Origin: Anaerocolumna sp. AGMB13025
Lineage (GTDB): Bacteria > Bacillota > Clostridia > Lachnospirales > Lachnospiraceae
Length of the DNA: 64,000 bases
NCBI RefSeq assembly: GCF_029689925.1
Contig: NZ_CP121445.1
Span: 675,001-739,000 of the forward strand
Direction: 5' to 3'
Part shown: positions 37,632 through 47,023 of the stretch, in pieces
How the letters are laid out: the number at the start of each line of letters is the position of its first letter
Numbering within the stretch: the stretch's first letter is position 1
Translations under genes and position numbers: made by a program
The notes under the pieces: generated by a model
Databases searched by the model: none
The model's input: the letters and a program-made list of their open reading frames with translations, nothing else
What the model was told of the DNA's origin: nothing

Positions 37632-38546
37632 ATGTCGAAACGTAAATATATATGGAAGCAGATAAAAGCTTCAAAGGAATTATACCTTCTATTCGCATTT
37701 CCTCTGGCCTGGTATATCATCTTTAACTATGTACCCATATACGGAATCCAGATTGCTTTTAAACGATACATTCCAACCCTTGGAATTACAGGCAGTCCGT
37801 GGGTGGGTTTTAATTATTTCAAACAGTTTTTTAACTCTTATTATTGCGCTGAGGTTATCTGGAATACGATAAAACTCAGTTTATATACAATGGCAATAGG
37901 ATTTCCGGCACCGATTCTGCTAGCGCTGTTGATTAATGAAATACGCAGCAAGAAGCTTAGTAAGACGGTACAGAATATTACCTATATGACCAACTTTTTA
38001 TCCGTAGTTGTAATTGTAAGCATGCTTAATATATTTTCTGATCCGGCATATGGGCTGTTTAATAAAATCTTTGGAGTATTTGGAGCAGCACCGGTTGATT
38101 ACATGGCAAAAGCCTCAGCCTTTAGCCCCCTGTATGTTTTTTCCAATGTATGGCAGTTCATGGGTTTTAATGCCATTATCTATATCGCGGCATTGGCGGC
38201 AATCGATCCCACCTATTATGAAGCCGCCTCGATCGATGGTGCCTCACGTTTTCAGAAAATTATACATATATCGATTCCCTGTATCATGACAACGATTATC
38301 ATTATGTTTATATTAAGAATTGGAAATCTGATGACAGTGGGCTTTGAAAAAGTTTTACTAATGCAAAATAGTGTAAATACCTCGGCAAGTGAAATTATAT
38401 CCACCTTTGTCTACAAAAATGGTATTCAAAAGGGGCAGTTTGGATATAGTACCGCAATCGGGCTAATCAATTCCGTTATTAATTTTATACTTCTCATCAG
38501 TGCGAATACGGTGAGCAGAAAAGTCACAAAAACCGGATTATGGTAA
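37632..38546 (+). CDS. Carbohydrate ABC transporter permease (LplB type)
   Basis: 304 residues, six predicted membrane segments beginning ELYLLFAFPLAWYIIFNYVP, and the EAA loop YYEAASIDGASRFQKIIHISIP. It partners the next gene to form the channel for the sulfated-glycan locus. Its leader contains a copy of the recurring structured element. Confidence 0.92.
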   Translation: MSKRKYIWKQIKASKELYLLFAFPLAWYIIFNYVPIYGIQIAFKRYIPTLGITGSPWVGFNYFKQFFNSYYCAEVIWNTIKLSLYTMAIGFPAPILLALLINEIRSKKLSKTVQNITYMTNFLSVVVIVSMLNIFSDPAYGLFNKIFGVFGAAPVDYMAKASAFSPLYVFSNVWQFMGFNAIIYIAALAAIDPTYYEAASIDGASRFQKIIHISIPCIMTTIIIMFILRIGNLMTVGFEKVLLMQNSVNTSASEIISTFVYKNGIQKGQFGYSTAIGLINSVINFILLISANTVSRKVTKTGLW

Positions 38547-38646
38547 CAGGACTAAGATAATCATCTTCTCTGTATTATCTTAAGCATCTATAGCTGCGGG
38601 CATCTATAACTGCGAGCAGCTATTCCAAAAAGAAGGAAAGATAGTT

Positions 38647-38736
38647 TTGAAAAAGAAAGGTGCCACGCTGTGATTCCTTATATTTTTATGATGTGGCAGT
38701 ATCACAGACCGACCTGTGATACACATGGGTGAAAGA
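38647..38736 (+). promoter_or_regulatory. Structured leader element, copy 7 (LplC-type permease)
   Basis: AGAAAGG, TGCCAC (38661-38666), loop with GATTCCTT, TGTGGCA (38692-38698), a perfect GTATCACAG/CTGTGATAC hairpin (38699-38722), then ATGGGTGAAAGA and the ATG at 38737. Compared with the TATCGCAGG hairpin of the XRE copy, the G-to-A change in one arm is matched by a C-to-T change in the other. Confidence 0.6.
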
Positions 38737-39633
38737 ATGACAACTATAAAAAACTATAAAAAAACCAGAAATGAATTTGCCTTTAATATGGCGGTAAACA
38801 CCTTAGGTATCCTCATTATCATAATTGTACTGGTGCCGTTGCTTTTTGTTCTGGCAGCATCCTTTTCGGATCCGGATCTGGTTTTAAAGGGCAAAGTCTT
38901 ACTGATTCCAAAAGGGTTTACCCTAAAAGCCTATCATATGGTCTTTGAGAATTCAGATATCTGGAGAGGATATTTAAACACAATTATCTATACAGTAACA
39001 GGAACTTCCATTAGTTTAGTATTAACCATTCTGGCGGCATATCCGCTTTCCAGAAGCCAGTTATTTGGAAGAAAATACTTACTCCTGATTCTTTTATTTA
39101 CTATGTATTTTAACGGCGGTATGGTTCCGACCTATCTCCTGGTCAGAAACCTGGGACTTTATAATTCTATATGGGCGATTGTATTACCGGCAGCAGTATC
39201 TACCTATAACTTAATTGTTGCCAAGACCTTCTTTGAAACCAGCATTCCAAAGGAACTGTATGAATCTGCTTTACTGGACGGCTGCGGTAATATCAGAATG
39301 TTAACGAAAATCGTTCTGCCCCTTGCCAAATCAATTATTGCAATTTTGGTATTATACTATGCGGTGGATATGTGGAATTCCTATTTCAGTGCTTTAATAT
39401 ATCTGAATGATGACAAGAAATATCCCCTTCAGATTATCCTGAGAAATATATTGCTGATTGGTCAGACCGAGCAGTTTGGGACAAATGATGTTGGTATGGC
39501 GGAAAAAATTAAAATGGCGGAAGCTTTAAAATATTCGGTCATTGTGGTTTCCAGTATTCCCATGATTATATTGTATCAGTTTGTACAGAAGCATTTTGTG
39601 AAAGGTGTTATGATAGGAGCGATAAAAGGATGA
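38737..39633 (+). CDS. Carbohydrate ABC transporter permease (LplC type)
   Basis: About 298 residues with six membrane segments and the EAA loop YESALLDGCGNIRMLTKIVLP. The ATG at 38737 was chosen; in-frame GTG (38716) and ATG (38725) lie inside the leader hairpin region. Its stop overlaps the sulfatase start (ATGA), so the two are translationally coupled. Confidence 0.9.
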   Translation: MTTIKNYKKTRNEFAFNMAVNTLGILIIIIVLVPLLFVLAASFSDPDLVLKGKVLLIPKGFTLKAYHMVFENSDIWRGYLNTIIYTVTGTSISLVLTILAAYPLSRSQLFGRKYLLLILLFTMYFNGGMVPTYLLVRNLGLYNSIWAIVLPAAVSTYNLIVAKTFFETSIPKELYESALLDGCGNIRMLTKIVLPLAKSIIAILVLYYAVDMWNSYFSALIYLNDDKKYPLQIILRNILLIGQTEQFGTNDVGMAEKIKMAEALKYSVIVVSSIPMIILYQFVQKHFVKGVMIGAIKG

Positions 39634-41213
39634 AACATACAAACCATGACAATAAACCCAACATTATCATTATTATGACCGACCAACAAAGAGCGGACTT
39701 AAGACAAAGCTGCGGCTGTCCTCTTAATACCATGCCTTTTCTGGATGAATGGGCAAAAGGCGGAGTGGACTTTGAGCGGGCATATACCCCAAATCCGACC
39801 TGTATGCCGGCAAGAGTGAGTATGTTTACCGGCCGGTATTCACAAACTCACCATGTAAGAACCAACCATAACAGAGAAGATGCCTTTTATACGGAGGATC
39901 TTCTTGATGTCCTGAAGAAAAACGGATACCAAACCGCACTCTGCGGAAAAAATCATTCCCATCATGATTATGAGGAATTTGATTATTATAAAAAGACAGA
40001 ACATTTAGGGCTCTCAGAAAAAAATATGTCCAAGGAGGAACGGGTCTTTTCAGACTTTTTAAATCAGACCAATTTCGTAGACAGCAGGACACCTGCTCCG
40101 GGAGGTGTAACGGTTCAGCATCCCTATCGGAATGTATCGGACGCCCTGGAATTTATGGATGGCGTCGGGAATAAAGCTCCGTTTTTCGCCTGGATTTCAA
40201 TGGCAGAACCCCACAACCCCTATCAGGTGCCAAAGCCATATTTTGATATGTTTCCGCCGGAGAAGCTGCCGGTGTGTATCAGTGGAAAAGAAGCGGGGGA
40301 CGCTCATAAGGGAGAACGTTTCCTGCGTCTTAGCAAGGTATGGGAACAGGTATACGGACCGGAGGCAAAGGAGCATATGGATCGCTCCAGGTCAAATTAT
40401 TATGGTATGCTGCGGCTGATTGATGACCAGCTAAGACGGTTAATGGAAGGATTGCAGGAGCGAAACCTTGAGGAGAATACCATCGTAATTTATCTGTCCG
40501 ATCACGGTGATTTTGTGGGAGAGTATGGTTTGATGCGAAAGGGCACGGATTTATCGGAGCTATTAACCCACATTCCAATGATATTTAAAGGTCCCGGAAT
40601 TGCTGCTGGGGGTAAAGAAACCCAGGCCTTTGCCAATATAGTCGATATACTGCCCACGATCTGTGACATAATCGGAGAAGAGATTCCGGTTGGAGTTCAG
40701 GGTAAGAGCCTGCTGCCGGTATTAAGACAGGAGAAGGGGTATGAGGCAGAGTTTAACAGAGCATACTCCGAAAGCGGTTACGGCGGCTTGTATTGGGAGG
40801 ATAAGGATCAGCTGGATTATAGAACAGAAGGTGCTACCGTTGACATGACAGGCTTTGATTGTTTAAATACCTGGACTCAGTGCGGACAGATCAGAGGGCT
40901 TCGTATGGATCATTACCGTATTCAGGTTGATATGATGGGAGAAGGGTTTTTATATGATCTGTCAAAAGATCCAATGGAACTGCATAATTTATGGGAGGAT
41001 AAAGAATATTCCAGCGTGAAAGCAGCCATGATGCAGGAATTATTATCTGCCATGATGCAAAATACCGATGTGCTGCCGGTGCCTCATTACCGCTATCGTA
41101 TGAAGATACATCCCAAAGGATATTGGCATCAGGACTATATTGCACCGGATTCTGGTGTCAATCCGTCAGGTACTGTGAAAGCAATATATTCGAATAGAAA
41201 ATATTATAAATAG
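39630..41213 (+). CDS. Type I sulfatase (formylglycine-dependent)
   Basis: A 527-residue alkaline-phosphatase-superfamily sulfatase. The N-terminal metal site is IIIMTDQQ and the activation motif is C58-x-P60-x-R62 in TCMPARVSMFTGR, the Cys form that an anaerobic radical-SAM maturase turns into formylglycine. The second metal site is YLSDHGDFVGEYG near 290-303. No signal peptide, so it desulfates imported oligosaccharides in the cytoplasm. Coupled to the permease by a 4-base overlap. No maturase gene is in the window, so it must be encoded elsewhere. Confidence 0.93.
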   Translation: MKHTNHDNKPNIIIIMTDQQRADLRQSCGCPLNTMPFLDEWAKGGVDFERAYTPNPTCMPARVSMFTGRYSQTHHVRTNHNREDAFYTEDLLDVLKKNGYQTALCGKNHSHHDYEEFDYYKKTEHLGLSEKNMSKEERVFSDFLNQTNFVDSRTPAPGGVTVQHPYRNVSDALEFMDGVGNKAPFFAWISMAEPHNPYQVPKPYFDMFPPEKLPVCISGKEAGDAHKGERFLRLSKVWEQVYGPEAKEHMDRSRSNYYGMLRLIDDQLRRLMEGLQERNLEENTIVIYLSDHGDFVGEYGLMRKGTDLSELLTHIPMIFKGPGIAAGGKETQAFANIVDILPTICDIIGEEIPVGVQGKSLLPVLRQEKGYEAEFNRAYSESGYGGLYWEDKDQLDYRTEGATVDMTGFDCLNTWTQCGQIRGLRMDHYRIQVDMMGEGFLYDLSKDPMELHNLWEDKEYSSVKAAMMQELLSAMMQNTDVLPVPHYRYRMKIHPKGYWHQDYIAPDSGVNPSGTVKAIYSNRKYYK

Positions 41214-41237
41214 TATTTAAAAAATATTATAAATTAG

Positions 41238-41402
41238 TATTATGATGTCGGGGTCAAAAGGTCATTTCGCAAATGGCTCTTTGTAAAATTGCACAATAAA
41301 AGTATATCAAAAACTTCTTTTGGAGCATACAAATGCTATTTTTTTGTGTATATTTAACATAGAAATTCTTAATTTTTATCTTTTGATCCCGACATCGTAT
41401 TA
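41238..41402. repeat. MITE-like element with 23-bp terminal inverted repeats
   Basis: The ends (41238-41260 and 41380-41402) are inverted repeats matching at 20 of 23 positions, containing GATGTCGGGGTCAAAAG and its complement. The 119-bp interior has no coding potential. It lies between the sulfatase gene and the TauE-like gene. Confidence 0.65.
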
Positions 41403-41486
41403 GAATCAAATACTATAAATAAGTATATAACCCTGACAGACGAATAATCAGACAGGCACAGTAAAGTGAAAGAATCGGGGGGACTT

Positions 41487-42275
41487 ATGTTAAATGGTAT
41501 AATAATATTGGCAGTCAGCTTTTTAGCATCTGTGGCCGGGGCAATCTGTGGGATAGGCGGCGGAATCATCATAAAGCCGGTATTGGATTCCCTTGGAATT
41601 ATGAATGTGGATACCGTCAGCTTTCTGTCGGGCTGCACCGTAATGAGCATGTCCGGTTACTCGGTCATAAGTGCAGCCTGTAGAGGAGAACTTAAGGTAC
41701 GGTTGAAAACCGGAGCGATGGTATCAGCTGGTGCCGCTGCCGGAGGCATCCTTGGCAGAGTGCTGTTTCATCTGCTAAGAGAGGGCTTGCAAAACCCGGA
41801 TTATATTGGTTCCATTCAGGCAATCTGCTTATTTTGGCTGACGGCAGCAATGCTTTTATATTCAAAGAACAAACAGAAAATAAAAACCTGGCATATATCG
41901 AATTCCCTCATAAGTATAGCGGCTGGTTTGCTGCTGGGAGTTATCTCCTCTTTTCTCGGAATTGGAGGGGGACCGTTTAATCTGGTGCTTTTATCATTTT
42001 TGTTCTCCATGGGAATAAAAGAAGCAGCTCAGAATTCCCTGTTCATTATTTTTTTTGCCCAAATCTCTAGTATACTGCTTACCTTAACCGAGGGCACGGC
42101 ACCGACCCCACCTTTAAGCATACTTGGAGGTATGGCCCTGGCAGGGATTGCAGGTGCAATACTTGGCAGGCGGCTGAATGCAAAAATTAAGGATGAGACT
42201 GTTGATCAACTATTTCAAGGTTTGAATCTGGTTATATTAGTGATATGTATGTATAATTTCGGTAAATATTTTTAG
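41487..42275 (+). CDS. TauE/SafE-family sulfite exporter-like membrane protein
   Basis: About 262 residues, eight or so membrane segments in two repeats, each with the glycine-rich signature of the family (GAICGIGGGIIIKPVLD and SSFLGIGGGPFNLVLL). The ATG at 41487 follows GGGGGGA. Family members export sulfite, sulfonates or related anions. Directly after a sulfatase operon, the likely job is removing sulfur anions released from sulfated glycans (inference). It may have its own promoter, since a MITE-like element separates it from the sulfatase gene. Confidence 0.85.
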   Translation: MLNGIIILAVSFLASVAGAICGIGGGIIIKPVLDSLGIMNVDTVSFLSGCTVMSMSGYSVISAACRGELKVRLKTGAMVSAGAAAGGILGRVLFHLLREGLQNPDYIGSIQAICLFWLTAAMLLYSKNKQKIKTWHISNSLISIAAGLLLGVISSFLGIGGGPFNLVLLSFLFSMGIKEAAQNSLFIIFFAQISSILLTLTEGTAPTPPLSILGGMALAGIAGAILGRRLNAKIKDETVDQLFQGLNLVILVICMYNFGKYF

Positions 42276-42285
42276 AAGAAATAAA

Positions 42286-42330
42286 TAAAAAAACTGGCTC
42301 TGGGAGATAAATCTTAGAGCCAGTTTTTTA
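42286..42330. terminator. Bidirectional terminator after the TauE-like gene
   Basis: AAAAAACTGGCTCT and AGAGCCAGTTTTTT form a perfect stem around a 14-nt loop between convergent genes. Confidence 0.88.
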
Positions 42331-42334
42331 TGGT

Positions 42335-42392
42335 ATCATGGATGTGACAGCGCATCAGCACTAGAGTCTGATGAGCCAGAATCTTTATTTTG
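42335..42392. repeat. Hairpin repeat, third copy
   Basis: GATGTGACAGCGCATCAG followed by GAGTCTGATGAGCCAGAATC and a T-rich end. It matches the modules at 18215-18267 and 19915-19968, in the same orientation and again just after a terminator-like hairpin. Confidence 0.6.
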
Positions 42393-42414
42393 TTTTGAAT
42401 GAAAGGTTGCAATA

Positions 42415-42987
42415 TTATTTACTATAAACAGTACCTGTATAAGTCGTAAATATCCTTACCTCCAGATAATTTCCTACAGCGATGGGAGCAGAACAAGCGG
42501 CATAGTTTAAATTAAGAAGCCCGCTATAGGTTCCGTCATTATAGTAATAGGAGGCAGGTACATAGGATCTGGGGGAATTCATATAATCAGAAAACTGTGC
42601 AGGGGTGATGGTGAAGGTGTAAGACTGATCATACGATACGGTTTTTGATTGGTCAGGTGCATAAACAGTGCCGGAGTAGGTTGTATATATGTCCACCTTT
42701 AGGTAATTCCCAACAGAGATGGGTGCGGAACAAGCAGCATAAGTAAGACTTAGCGTTCCCTTGTAGGTGCCGTCATTGTAATAATAGGTTGCAGGTACAT
42801 GTGAAGCGGCGGAATACATATAATCCGGGAATTGTGAGGGAGTAATTGTAAAACTATAAGTCTGGTCATAAGATACGGTTTTTTGCCTGTCACCTGCAAA
42901 AGCAGTGATACTCATACCATTTAATACAAGCACTGCCATTACCATAAAACATACTGCTAGTTTTGAAAATTTAATTCTTGAATTCAT
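42415..42987 (-). CDS. Secreted protein with two tandem copies of one domain
   Basis: About 190 residues. A signal peptide (KLAVCFMVMAVLVLNGMSITAFA) is followed by two roughly 78-residue repeats, each running from KTVSYDQ through FTITP, a YYYNDGTY block and YAACSAPI to YTTYSGTVY. The copies are nearly identical apart from scattered changes. Each has a single Cys, so the two could form one disulfide. The ATG at 42987 has AAAGGGG upstream; the frame extends to 43077 without one. I do not recognise the domain; it is probably a secreted beta-rich wall or matrix protein. Confidence 0.75.
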   Translation of the reverse strand: MNSRIKFSKLAVCFMVMAVLVLNGMSITAFAGDRQKTVSYDQTYSFTITPSQFPDYMYSAASHVPATYYYNDGTYKGTLSLTYAACSAPISVGNYLKVDIYTTYSGTVYAPDQSKTVSYDQSYTFTITPAQFSDYMNSPRSYVPASYYYNDGTYSGLLNLNYAACSAPIAVGNYLEVRIFTTYTGTVYSK

Positions 42988-43351
42988 CTTCGATCCCCTT
43001 TCTTCTTTGTATGGCTTTTTTATAAGGTTGAATTGATATTTTATTAGTAAACTAGCTTGGTAATCTAATTTTAGCATCGGCTTGTGTAAATGTCAATATT
43101 TAACAATTCATGATTTTCGGATAGTTTGTTATAGTACAATCCGAATAAGGAATGATTTATATTCGTAAATTGCTTATACCATGGAAGCTGATATATGCTA
43201 TACCGGACAATAGGGAAATTGGAATCTATAAAAACTTACTGTAGTTAGTTTAAGTTATGGAAAATATTACAAATACATGTTATAATTTCCCATGAAAGCA
43301 TGAACCTGTTAGTTTAGTAAAACGGGACTATCCCTCTGAAAGGAGCATAGG

Positions 43352-44545
43352 TTGGATTATAATTCAGAACTACTGGTAAAAAAAATTATATGGCTTTTTA
43401 CTGTTTTACTTAGCTTGTTTATTATATTGCTGCGTATCTACAATCCATGGAATTTAGTCCTTATTTCAGGCTTTCTTTTATTGTCGTTTACAATTCGGGG
43501 AATGAAATATCCTTTGGTGTTCAGATTTTATAAGCTAATCGCTTTTTTGGAAGTAATTCTAATTATGGGACTACAGATGAATGATCAAAGTGGGTATTCC
43601 CGTGTGTACTGTTATATACTAATTGCCGATGGAGCAATCAGTTATTCTTATGTCTTTAATGCCTGTATTGCAGTATTATGTATCATTACCAACTTTATTT
43701 ATTTAGGTATTAGTTATGGTAACCTGTATACAAAAAGTTTTTATAACCGGGCAGCAGGGGATTCTTTCATGCTTATAGTATTCCTATCCATTATGTGTCT
43801 GGTAAAGTATGAAATAGGTCAGCGAAAAAAAATCAGCAAGATGATGCAGGAGCTGAAAATAAAATCCAAACAACTGGAGGATACCAATTTAAAATTGTGT
43901 GATAATGCAACTAATCTAGAAGAAATCACCATATTAAAAGAGCGGAACAGAATTGCCAGAGAGATACATGATACGTTTGGACATACACTTACTTCGGTCT
44001 TAATGGAACTAGAGGCAGGTGAGCGGCTGTTAAGGCTTGAAAAAGAAGCAGCCGCAGAGAAAATCGGACTTGCTAAAGGGCAGGTTCGAAAAGGGTTAAC
44101 GGATATAAGAGAGTCGGTTGGTATACTCAACAGGGGTAAAGCCGTAGTTGACTTTACCGCCTCTTTAAAACTGCTGTTGGAGGAAACTAAAAATTATGGG
44201 GGAATTCATATCCGGTATGAAATTAAGGAGCTGCCGCCCTTAACCGAAACTCAGGAAAAAGCTCTCTTTCGGGCATTACAGGAAGGCTTGACTAATGGTA
44301 TAAAGCACGGTAGTAGCAGTGCATTTATCTTTCTATTAAACTATGATGGGAATAAAGTAACGTTTCATTTACAAGATAATGGAACCGGATGTGAAAAAAT
44401 TGTATACGGTTTTGGTTTATCGGCTATGGAGCAAAGAATACGGGAAACAGGAGGGAAACTCTGTGTTACTTCTGCCTTGCAGGAGGGATTCTGTATAGAT
44501 ATAACCCTCCCCTTAAGAAAGGAGGAGAGTCTGGATGAAGATTAA
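43352..44545 (+). CDS. Sensor histidine kinase (NarL-type, HisKA_3)
   Basis: 397 residues starting at TTG, with AAAGGAG at good spacing and no better ATG. Five or six membrane helices in the first 150 residues form a LiaS/DesK-like sensor without a large extracellular domain. The HisKA_3 motif is ERNRIAREIHDTFGHTLTSV with the phospho-His, and the ATPase block is QDNGTGC. It overlaps the response-regulator gene by 11 bases. The ABC pair and serine hydrolase downstream suggest control of an envelope or peptide-stress response. Confidence 0.9.
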   Translation: MDYNSELLVKKIIWLFTVLLSLFIILLRIYNPWNLVLISGFLLLSFTIRGMKYPLVFRFYKLIAFLEVILIMGLQMNDQSGYSRVYCYILIADGAISYSYVFNACIAVLCIITNFIYLGISYGNLYTKSFYNRAAGDSFMLIVFLSIMCLVKYEIGQRKKISKMMQELKIKSKQLEDTNLKLCDNATNLEEITILKERNRIAREIHDTFGHTLTSVLMELEAGERLLRLEKEAAAEKIGLAKGQVRKGLTDIRESVGILNRGKAVVDFTASLKLLLEETKNYGGIHIRYEIKELPPLTETQEKALFRALQEGLTNGIKHGSSSAFIFLLNYDGNKVTFHLQDNGTGCEKIVYGFGLSAMEQRIRETGGKLCVTSALQEGFCIDITLPLRKEESLDED

Positions 44546-45185
44546 AATAATCCTGGCAGATGACCAGGCGTTAATCAGGGATGGTTTGAAAACAATACTT
44601 AATTTAGAGGAGGACTTAGAGGTCATAGCAACCGCTGAAAATGGAAGGGAAGCCTTTGAACTTGCCGGAAAACTTGTACCAGATATTCTTCTGCTGGATA
44701 TAAGAATGCCGGAAATGGACGGGGTTGAATGTATAAGAAAGTTAAGGAATATCAACACGGTTACCAAAGTTATTATGCTGACTACCTTTAATGAGGATGA
44801 TTATATTCTAAATGCTATTGCAGCAGGAGCAAAGGGATATCTGCTAAAGGACATGGAAGTCTCAGAACTGATTGAGGCAATTCATGATGCAGCAAAAGAA
44901 AAACTGGTAATGCCTTCTAAGGTAGTAACAAAGCTGGCAGAAAGCCTCTTAAAAGTAGTAGAGGGAAAAAACAAAGGACTTAGCACCGACAGTTTCGGCT
45001 TTTCCGACAGGGAAAAGGAAATTGCAAAAATGTTGTCACAAGGTTTTCATAACAGGCAGATAGCAGCGTTTCTCTATATTTCAGAAGGAACCGTACGCAA
45101 TTATATCAGTAGTATCTATTATAAAATCGGAGTGAATGACAGGACACAGGCAGTCTTATTTTTAAGAGATTATTTTACGGAATAG
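44535..45185 (+). CDS. NarL/FixJ-family response regulator
   Basis: 216 residues: receiver domain (ADDQALIRDG, Asp in LLLDIRMPEMDG near 55, Lys in YLLKD near 103) and a C-terminal LuxR-type helix-turn-helix (FSDREKEIAKMLSQGFHNRQ...EGTVRNYISSIYYKIG). It overlaps the kinase gene and has AAAGGAGGAGAG upstream. It probably activates the following ABC and serine-hydrolase genes. Confidence 0.95.
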   Translation: MKIKIILADDQALIRDGLKTILNLEEDLEVIATAENGREAFELAGKLVPDILLLDIRMPEMDGVECIRKLRNINTVTKVIMLTTFNEDDYILNAIAAGAKGYLLKDMEVSELIEAIHDAAKEKLVMPSKVVTKLAESLLKVVEGKNKGLSTDSFGFSDREKEIAKMLSQGFHNRQIAAFLYISEGTVRNYISSIYYKIGVNDRTQAVLFLRDYFTE

Positions 45186-45221
45186 ATAACCCTGTGAGGA
45201 AACCTGTAAAAAGGAGATTGT

Positions 45222-46364
45222 ATGAAACCCCTTTCCGCTTTAAAACAATCCATAAATAATAAAAGAAAGTTTTTAATCATGTTCCTTCCTGTATTGCTAA
45301 GCATAATAATCGTCTATCTGATACAGATGTTCCTTTCTTCGGAATTTCGTTTGGTTGAAAGAACCTATGTAAAACCCCAGGACTATTACTTTAGTATAGC
45401 AGCCAAAACAAAAGTAATCGATAATACAATAATAAACAGTATTATGAACCAAAAAGAGGATTATGAAAGAGTATTTCCTTGGGTAGCCCATTACACATAT
45501 TTTGATGGTCTGATTGAAAAAAATATAGGCAGTAAGGTATTTACCGTAAAAAATGAGGATATGAAGTGGCTTATCAGAAAAATGAAACTGAAACTGATTG
45601 CAGGCCGTCTGCCGGCGGCTGGAACCAATGAAATTATTTTACATAAAACAATAGCCAGAAATAAGAAGCTTAAGATAGGAGATTCTATTGGAAGCAGCTT
45701 GAAGAAGGAGGAAACCATAGAAGGTAAAAAGGTGATTGTAGGTCTGCTGGATGGGGAATGTATTGTATCCTTTGATTCCCTGGAATATTGGATGAAACAG
45801 TACCAGGTGGAATATGACGATTACAGTACCGGGATTATTATAGCCCCCAAAACAGACAAAAGAAAAGATATGGAACAATTCCTCGAACAAATAGATTCCC
45901 AGGGATTAGATGTAAGAACCTATGGCAGCATATCCCGTCAGAAACAAAAAGATGCCAGTAATATAACGATTATTATGACGGTAATTAATTTAATGATTCT
46001 GATTATGATAACGGTATGTTCGGGCTTTATAAGCTATATAAATGTCCTTCACCGCAGAAGTGAATTCGGAATTCTAAGTGCCATCGGTTATACTGCAGAG
46101 GAAATAATGAATCGTTTGAGCCGGGAAATATTTCTGGTGAATCTGGCTGCCCTGGGGTTTGGGATTATGATTTCTGTTTTATTTGGAGGGGTTCTAAACG
46201 TATTGTTCTTTACTCAAAAAGGAATACCTTTGATTCTGGCAGAACCGGATTTCATGGTTCAGGCAGCCTGTATACCGGTTTTTGTTTGTATTTTCTCCTT
46301 AGTACCGGCCTGGAATACATTACATAAATTAGATCCGGTAAGTATTATCGAAGGGCTGGTGTAA
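45222..46364 (+). CDS. FtsX-like ABC transporter permease
   Basis: 380 residues with a MacB/FtsX layout: one N-terminal membrane helix (about 18-33), a roughly 200-residue extracellular domain, and three C-terminal helices, with the loop YINVLHRRSEFGILSAIGYT before the third-last pair. It is 2 bp from the ATPase gene and pairs with it. Such exporters work as mechanotransmitters or export peptides and antibiotics. Confidence 0.85.
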   Translation: MKPLSALKQSINNKRKFLIMFLPVLLSIIIVYLIQMFLSSEFRLVERTYVKPQDYYFSIAAKTKVIDNTIINSIMNQKEDYERVFPWVAHYTYFDGLIEKNIGSKVFTVKNEDMKWLIRKMKLKLIAGRLPAAGTNEIILHKTIARNKKLKIGDSIGSSLKKEETIEGKKVIVGLLDGECIVSFDSLEYWMKQYQVEYDDYSTGIIIAPKTDKRKDMEQFLEQIDSQGLDVRTYGSISRQKQKDASNITIIMTVINLMILIMITVCSGFISYINVLHRRSEFGILSAIGYTAEEIMNRLSREIFLVNLAALGFGIMISVLFGGVLNVLFFTQKGIPLILAEPDFMVQAACIPVFVCIFSLVPAWNTLHKLDPVSIIEGLV

Positions 46365-46366
46365 CA

Positions 46367-47023
46367 ATGCAGATAACAGGAAGAGGATTAAATCTTATTT
46401 ATGACTTAAATCAAGAAGAATGTACCTATGGATTTAAAGATATTACCATCTGCTTGAATCCTCACGAAATGGTGGGAATTATGGGACCCTCGGGCTGTGG
46501 GAAAAGTTCCCTGCTGTATGTGCTTTCCGGTATGAAAAAGCCGACAAGCGGAACAGTATATTATAATGATATTGATACTAAGGATTATTCCATCAGTGAA
46601 ATGGCCAGTATTAGAAAAGCTAAATTCGGGCTGATATTCCAGAAACATTTTCTGATTGAATATCTTTCGGTTCTGGATAATGTTCTTGCTCCAGTTAATT
46701 CACAGAGAAAAGAAGAGGTGGAAAAAGCCATGGAGATATTGGAAGCCTTGAAGATCAGCCATTTGGCTAAACGCAGGCCAGGGCAGATATCTTGTGGACA
46801 AAGACAAAGAGCTGCCATAGCAAGAGCCCTTATCAATAATCCGGAGGTAATTTTTGCAGATGAGCCTACAGCTTCTCTGGATCATGATAATGGATCTGAG
46901 GTAATCAATATACTGAATAAATTCAAGGATAGAGCAGCCCTTGTAATAGCAACTCATGACAAGACAATGCTAAAACAGGCAGATCGGATTATAGATCTAT
47001 GGGATGGCAGGACGGTTAAATAA
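46367..47023 (+). CDS. ABC transporter ATP-binding protein (LolD/MacB type)
   Basis: 218 residues. Walker A GPSGCGKSS (about 40-48), Q-loop IFQKHFLIEYLSVLDN, Walker B VIFADEPTASLDHD and H-loop ATHDK. The ABC signature reads ISCGQRQR instead of the usual LSGGQ, with Cys replacing the first Gly. It partners the FtsX-like permease directly upstream. Confidence 0.9.
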   Translation: MQITGRGLNLIYDLNQEECTYGFKDITICLNPHEMVGIMGPSGCGKSSLLYVLSGMKKPTSGTVYYNDIDTKDYSISEMASIRKAKFGLIFQKHFLIEYLSVLDNVLAPVNSQRKEEVEKAMEILEALKISHLAKRRPGQISCGQRQRAAIARALINNPEVIFADEPTASLDHDNGSEVINILNKFKDRAALVIATHDKTMLKQADRIIDLWDGRTVK

